Source: Streptomyces sp. P3 (GTDB lineage: Bacteria > Actinomycetota > Actinomycetes > Streptomycetales > Streptomycetaceae). Taken from it: a DNA stretch of 64,000 bases. The notes under the pieces are model-generated. The model had not been told where the DNA came from. It saw only the letters and a program-made list of their open reading frames with translations, and made no database searches. The DNA is taken from assembly GCF_003032475.1 (NCBI RefSeq), contig NZ_CP028369.1, positions 1,922,001-1,986,000 on the forward strand. The letters run 5' to 3'. A program made the position numbers and the translations under genes. This document shows positions 60,823 to 64,000 of the stretch, in pieces. Numbering within the stretch: the stretch's first letter is position 1; each line of letters starts with the position of its first letter.

Positions 60823-61193
60823 CACCCGCAACGGTAGGCCCCGGCACCGACAACGCGGTGACGGCGGTGCGCCCACACCCGGCGAGCCGGCACCCGGCAC
60901 ACCGCGGATGACCCTCCCGGGCCCACGGATGACCGGCATCCTCAACCGCCGGCGCCGGCTACGTCACCCGCCGCGCCGCTCCCCAGGACCGCCGCCGGGT
61001 CCGCATGGCGCCGCACCCTCGGCGGTGGCCAGGGCCTACGCCCTCTACGAGCCGCACCACGTCCGCCTGAACGCCCTCTTCGCCCTCCGCATCCACCTCC
61101 ACATCCATCCCTCTCCGTACTCATGGATGCGATTAGTCATTTTCTTGAGTAACCTGCGGAGGGGACGGACGGACAAGGGAGGGGGCTGCTTCG
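60823..61193. other. Intergenic, candidate promoter for PadR-SGNH operon
   Basis: About 370 bases. Near 61130-61155 the sequence is AT-richer (GATTAGTCATTTTCTTGAGT), 45-60 bases before the PadR start, and probably holds promoter and operator. Nothing else is recognised. Confidence 0.4.
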
Positions 61194-61763
61194 ATGGCCT
61201 TGCGACATGCCGTGCTGGCGGCGCTGCTGGACGGCGAATACAGCGGGTACCAGCTGGCGAAGGCGTTCGACGTAGGCGTGGCGAACTTCTGGCACGCCCT
61301 GCCCCAGCAGCTGTACGCCGAACTGGCCAAGCTGGAGAAGGAAGGCCTGGTCGCGGGCCGGCAGGTGATCCAGGAGACCCGTCCCAACAAGCGCCTGTTC
61401 CACGTCACCGAAGCCGGCCGTGCCGAGCTGGAGGAGTTCGCCGCAGCCGTGGCGAAGCCCTCGTTCATCCGTGACGATCTGCTGGTCAAGGTCCAGGTCG
61501 CCGACCGCGTCGGCACCGCATCGGTGATCGAACAGCTCGAGGAGCGGGCCTCTGCCGCCGAGGCCAAGATCGAACTGCTCGGCCGGTTGCTGCGACAACT
61601 GCGCGGCGACACGGACGAAGAGGACTTCCTTCGCCGAGGCGAGCGGATCGGGCCGTACCTGACCTGTCTGCGCGGCCTCGACTTCGAGCAGGGCCACCGG
61701 GACTGGTGCCTGCGGATCGCAACCGTCCTGCGGGAAAGGCGGACGACTCATGCCGAGCGGTGA
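61194..61763 (+). CDS. PadR family transcriptional regulator
   Basis: 189 residues from the ATG at 61194. The winged helix (MALRHAVLAALLDGEYSGYQ, LAKAFDVGVANFWHALPQQL, YAELAKLEKEGLV, LFHVTEAGR) is typical, and so is the Vir_C helical tail (EEFAAAVAKPSFIRDDLLVK, VIEQLEERASAAEAKIELLG). It overlaps the SGNH hydrolase gene by 14 bp, so the two are coupled. It probably represses its own operon and responds to a small hydrophobic ligand. Confidence 0.93.
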   Translation: MALRHAVLAALLDGEYSGYQLAKAFDVGVANFWHALPQQLYAELAKLEKEGLVAGRQVIQETRPNKRLFHVTEAGRAELEEFAAAVAKPSFIRDDLLVKVQVADRVGTASVIEQLEERASAAEAKIELLGRLLRQLRGDTDEEDFLRRGERIGPYLTCLRGLDFEQGHRDWCLRIATVLRERRTTHAER

Positions 61764-62568
61764 CTACGTGCGCTACGTCGCTCTGGGCGACAGCCAGACC
61801 GAAGGGCTGGGCGACGGAGACGACACCGTCGGCCTGCGCGGCTTCGCCGACCGGCTCGCCGAGCACCTCGCAGCCGTCAACCCCGGTCTCCAGTACGCCA
61901 ATCTGGCCGTACGAGGACGCACCGCCGGCCAGGTCCGCGCCGAACAGCTGGGGCCCGCCCTGGCCCTGCGCCCCGACCTGGCCACCGTCGTCGCCGGCGT
62001 CAACGACCTGCTGCGGCCCCGGTACGACGCCGCGGAGGTGGCGGGACACCTGGAGGACATGTTCGCCGCGCTCACGGAGGCCGGGACGCATGTGGTGACA
62101 CTGACGTTCCCCGACGTCGGAAAGATCATGCCGCTGGCCCGGCCGGTCAGGTCCCGCGTGCTCGACCTCAACACCCGTATCCGGGCCGCGGCCGCCCGTC
62201 ACGGGGTCACGGTCGCCGAAACCGGCCGCCAGGCCGTCACCACCGACCCACGGATGTGGACCGCGGACCGCCTCCACGCCAGCCCCCTCGGTCACGAACG
62301 GATCGCCGCGGCCCTCGCCCAGGCCATCCACCTGCCCGGAACGGACGACACCTGGACCCTCCCCCTCCCGCCGCAGAGGGTTCCCTCGCGTCGGCAGGCC
62401 GCGGGGGCCGAACTGCGCTGGGCGGCCGCCCACCTCGGCCCCTGGCTCGGACGCCGTCTGCGCGGCCGGTCCTCCGGCGACGGCCGCACCGCCAGACGCC
62501 CCCGGCTCCTGCCCGTGAGCCCCACGCCGGGCTCCGCCGCCCAGACCTGTCGACAGGAATCTCCGTAG
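61750..62568 (+). CDS. SGNH/GDSL hydrolase family protein
   Basis: 272 residues from the ATG at 61750. Block I YVALGDSQTEG (nucleophile Ser), block II near NLAVRGRTA (Gly), block III VVAGVNDLLRP (Asn) and block V TADRLHASPLGHERIA (Asp and His) are all present. It has no signal peptide, so the enzyme is cytosolic. The C-terminal 60 residues are Arg/Pro-rich. It hydrolyses an ester or acetyl group of unknown substrate. It is controlled with the PadR regulator in the same operon. Confidence 0.93.
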   Translation: MPSGDYVRYVALGDSQTEGLGDGDDTVGLRGFADRLAEHLAAVNPGLQYANLAVRGRTAGQVRAEQLGPALALRPDLATVVAGVNDLLRPRYDAAEVAGHLEDMFAALTEAGTHVVTLTFPDVGKIMPLARPVRSRVLDLNTRIRAAAARHGVTVAETGRQAVTTDPRMWTADRLHASPLGHERIAAALAQAIHLPGTDDTWTLPLPPQRVPSRRQAAGAELRWAAAHLGPWLGRRLRGRSSGDGRTARRPRLLPVSPTPGSAAQTCRQESP

Positions 62569-62657
62569 CGACGGCCTCGCTCCCGGCCGGCGACTCCTTT
62601 TCTCCCTTCCCCTGCCTATTCGAGACGGCCCGTTCGGTCGGCGGCCGGACTTCGCGG

Positions 62658-63461
62658 CTACTGGCGGTGCCGGCGCGTGCCCTGTCGCGGTGGGAGGGTC
62701 AGGGTGATCTGGCGGACGAGTTGCTGGAAGCAGGCGAGGGACGCGAGAGCGGGCAGGGAAGCTCCGGCGATACCGGTGAAGGTTCGGTCCGCCTGCGCAA
62801 TGCACAGCATCATCGCGACGGAGGAGAAGAGCAGAACGATGAACCACGAGTGGAAGGCTCGGCGCTGATGCAGAGCGGTCCGGAGAATGGAGAGGGAGGC
62901 CACCATCCAGGGGCCGTACACGAGGAGAGGCCACGACGGGACCATTCCGGGGTCCGCTCCCGACGTGATGTTCTGCAAAGGCCTGTAAGCGACCATGCCA
63001 CCGAAGACACTGACCATCGCCACGATGACGGCGACGAGTGCGACGATCACGAAGCTGCCGGTCTGCAACCACTTGAGCCGGAGTTTTCGACCTCGGCTCC
63101 TGCGATGACCGGCGGAAGAACTACGGGCAGGCGGCAACTGGGCGGTGATCTGCGCGAGGCTCTCCATCGGGTCGTGGAAGTCATCGCCGGACGCGGGCTC
63201 ACCGCGCGGTGGCGGCACCCTGGTCGTCTGCTCCGCCGTGACGGCCTCCTGCATGAGATAGGCGAGTTCCTCGACCGGATCCCAGCCCGGGTCGGACGCG
63301 GCCGGGGAAACCCCCGCTCGCACGCTGTCGGCAGGTCCACCGTTCCAACCGGAGCCTGCCCCGTAGGAGTAGGCGTCTGAATACCATTCACGCTGCGCGT
63401 ACGAAGGGTCCACGTAGTCGTGATTCACAGGGATGTGCCCGTCGGGCGTCGTCCACGTCAC
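62658..63461 (-). CDS. DUF2637-like membrane protein
   Basis: 267 residues from the GTG at 63461, overlapping the stop of the gene before it (GTGA). The N-terminal half is a disordered, Asp/Ser/Tyr-rich region (HDYVDPSYAQREWYSDAYSY) followed by a cluster of Arg/Lys (RSRGRKLRLKWLQ). Four membrane segments follow (FVIVALVAVIVAMVSVFGG, WPLLVYGPWMVASLSIL, WFIVLLFSSVAMMLCIAQ, LPALASLACFQQLV). The organisation matches DUF2637/SpdB-like proteins found in Streptomyces chromosomes and conjugative elements. No function is assigned to the chromosomal members. Confidence 0.75.
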   Translation of the reverse strand: MTWTTPDGHIPVNHDYVDPSYAQREWYSDAYSYGAGSGWNGGPADSVRAGVSPAASDPGWDPVEELAYLMQEAVTAEQTTRVPPPRGEPASGDDFHDPMESLAQITAQLPPARSSSAGHRRSRGRKLRLKWLQTGSFVIVALVAVIVAMVSVFGGMVAYRPLQNITSGADPGMVPSWPLLVYGPWMVASLSILRTALHQRRAFHSWFIVLLFSSVAMMLCIAQADRTFTGIAGASLPALASLACFQQLVRQITLTLPPRQGTRRHRQ

Positions 63462-63652
63462 GGCCGGCCGGAGCGTTCCTGGCCGTTCCACCGCAAATCG
63501 AGTTCCTTCTGGATGCCCTCCAGCAGGGCGAGGAACTCGCGGAGCAGCGGCTCGGCAACGTGACGTTCGGCCCACACGCTATCTTCGATCACCGAGCCCC
63601 GCACCGAAGTCGCGGAGTATTTCATACCGGGTGAAAAGATAAATTTCCCCAT
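63458..63652 (-). CDS. Small hypothetical protein, 64 aa
   Basis: The ATG at 63652 opens MGKFIFSPGMKYSATSVRGS. An upstream in-frame ATG at 63730 would add 26 residues but without a good ribosome site. The rest is a helix (WAERHVAEPLLREFLALLEG, then IQKELDLRWNGQE) ending in SGRP. The stop overlaps the DUF2637-like start (GTGA), so the two are cotranscribed and coupled. No family is recognised. The composition fits an amphipathic helix that might pair with the membrane protein. Confidence 0.5.
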   Translation of the reverse strand: MGKFIFSPGMKYSATSVRGSVIEDSVWAERHVAEPLLREFLALLEGIQKELDLRWNGQERSGRP

Positions 63653-64000
63653 TGTCCGATCATGGCCCGCAGTCAGATTATCCGGCCTCGTGTTGCGTTG
63701 AGGCAGACTCTGGGACCCTACTTTCGTCATATTCCGCTAACGGCGCAGCCCCTCCTCCAGATGCGCGGCAAATGAGTGACCCGGGCGTAAAGGAATTAAT
63801 GGGAACAAGGTCTCGTCATTAATGTCATTCACGCACTTCGCACGTTATGAGCAGAGCGAATTTTCCTCTCAGACCCCCGGCCGGAAATATGATTCACCGC
63901 CCATCACCCTGCAAGAGCGGTGCCATGTCTGTCCGTCGTCCGTCGTCCGTCGTCGGTCGTCAGTGGGCAGTGGGCACGGTCGAGCAAACTCGGACGGCCC
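63653..64000. other. Intergenic, AT-richer promoter region and TCCGTCG repeats
   Basis: About 350 bases to the window edge. Around 63770-63900 the sequence is clearly AT-richer than average (GGAATTAATGGGAACAAGG and similar), suggesting a promoter for the minus-strand pair. At 63930-63965 GTCCGTC units repeat about five times. No gene is recognised. Confidence 0.4.

Overview
The window is high-GC actinobacterial chromosome and almost certainly from Streptomyces. It has very strong third-position G/C, GTG and TTG starts with GGAGG-type ribosome sites, tandem SigF/SigN-like sigma factors, a DUF2637 membrane protein, PPOX/F420-type oxidoreductase and a tadA-upp neighbourhood. From memory, the 35-60 kb gene order resembles the S. 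coelicolor SCO402x-SCO404x region. About 62 gene-level features are listed. Most are intact, and roughly nine are visibly broken.

Region 1 (1-6.4 kb) is a graveyard of integrative elements. A frameshifted excisionase is fused out of frame to a headless tyrosine integrase. Two diverged copies of an att-like repeat end in an anticodon-loop segment of tRNA-Pro(CGG), and several orphan genes lie between them. The region stops at a perfect hairpin terminator. Region 2 (6.4-12.5 kb) holds a PadR-ABC-FtsX operon whose permease has an in-frame amber stop, then an XRE regulator divergent from a short-chain dehydrogenase.

Region 3 (13.2-23.9 kb) is the most unusual. It has an IS256-type remnant, a secreted ribosome-inactivating protein of the ricin A-chain fold family, a divergent HTH-STAND ATPase-WD40 protein, a small secreted protein with an aerolysin/ETX-MTX2-like hairpin pattern, and a secreted Asp-box glycosidase with a ricin-B-type lectin domain behind a 38-bp perfect palindrome. 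The RIP and STAND genes share a 13-bp motif in their common upstream region. I propose this as a candidate secreted toxin module. The combination is inference.

Region 4 (23.9-34.3 kb) has a WS/DGAT-like acyltransferase, a macrolide-type glycosyltransferase, a thioesterase, a CopC-CopD fusion and an iron-regulated siderophore module. That module consists of a DesG-like amidase and DesH-like acyltransferase, divergent from a siderophore-interacting reductase across an iron box. A HhH-GPD glycosylase follows.

Region 5 (34.4-39.1 kb) is core: small proteins, a broken HerA-like helicase stub, a LytR C-terminal-domain protein, upp, the TadA-associated protein, tadA and tRNA-Ser(CGA). Region 6 (39.05-42.01 kb) is a small integrated element bounded by a 30-bp duplication of the tRNA-Ser anticodon/variable region. 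It carries a DUF6082-like gene split by an IS5-family element, a broken GntR gene and a YdcF-like gene.

Region 7 (42.3-64 kb) is core again: a Dabb protein, sigF, sigN, a lipoprotein, MarR plus an MFS exporter fused to carboxypeptidase-regulatory-like repeats, a YceI protein with the same domain type, an F420-type oxidoreductase, a TetR regulator, a GT39/GT2-GtrA pair, a two-component system, DUF2797, PadR-SGNH hydrolase and a DUF2637 protein. Many intergenic regions here carry short tandem repeats.
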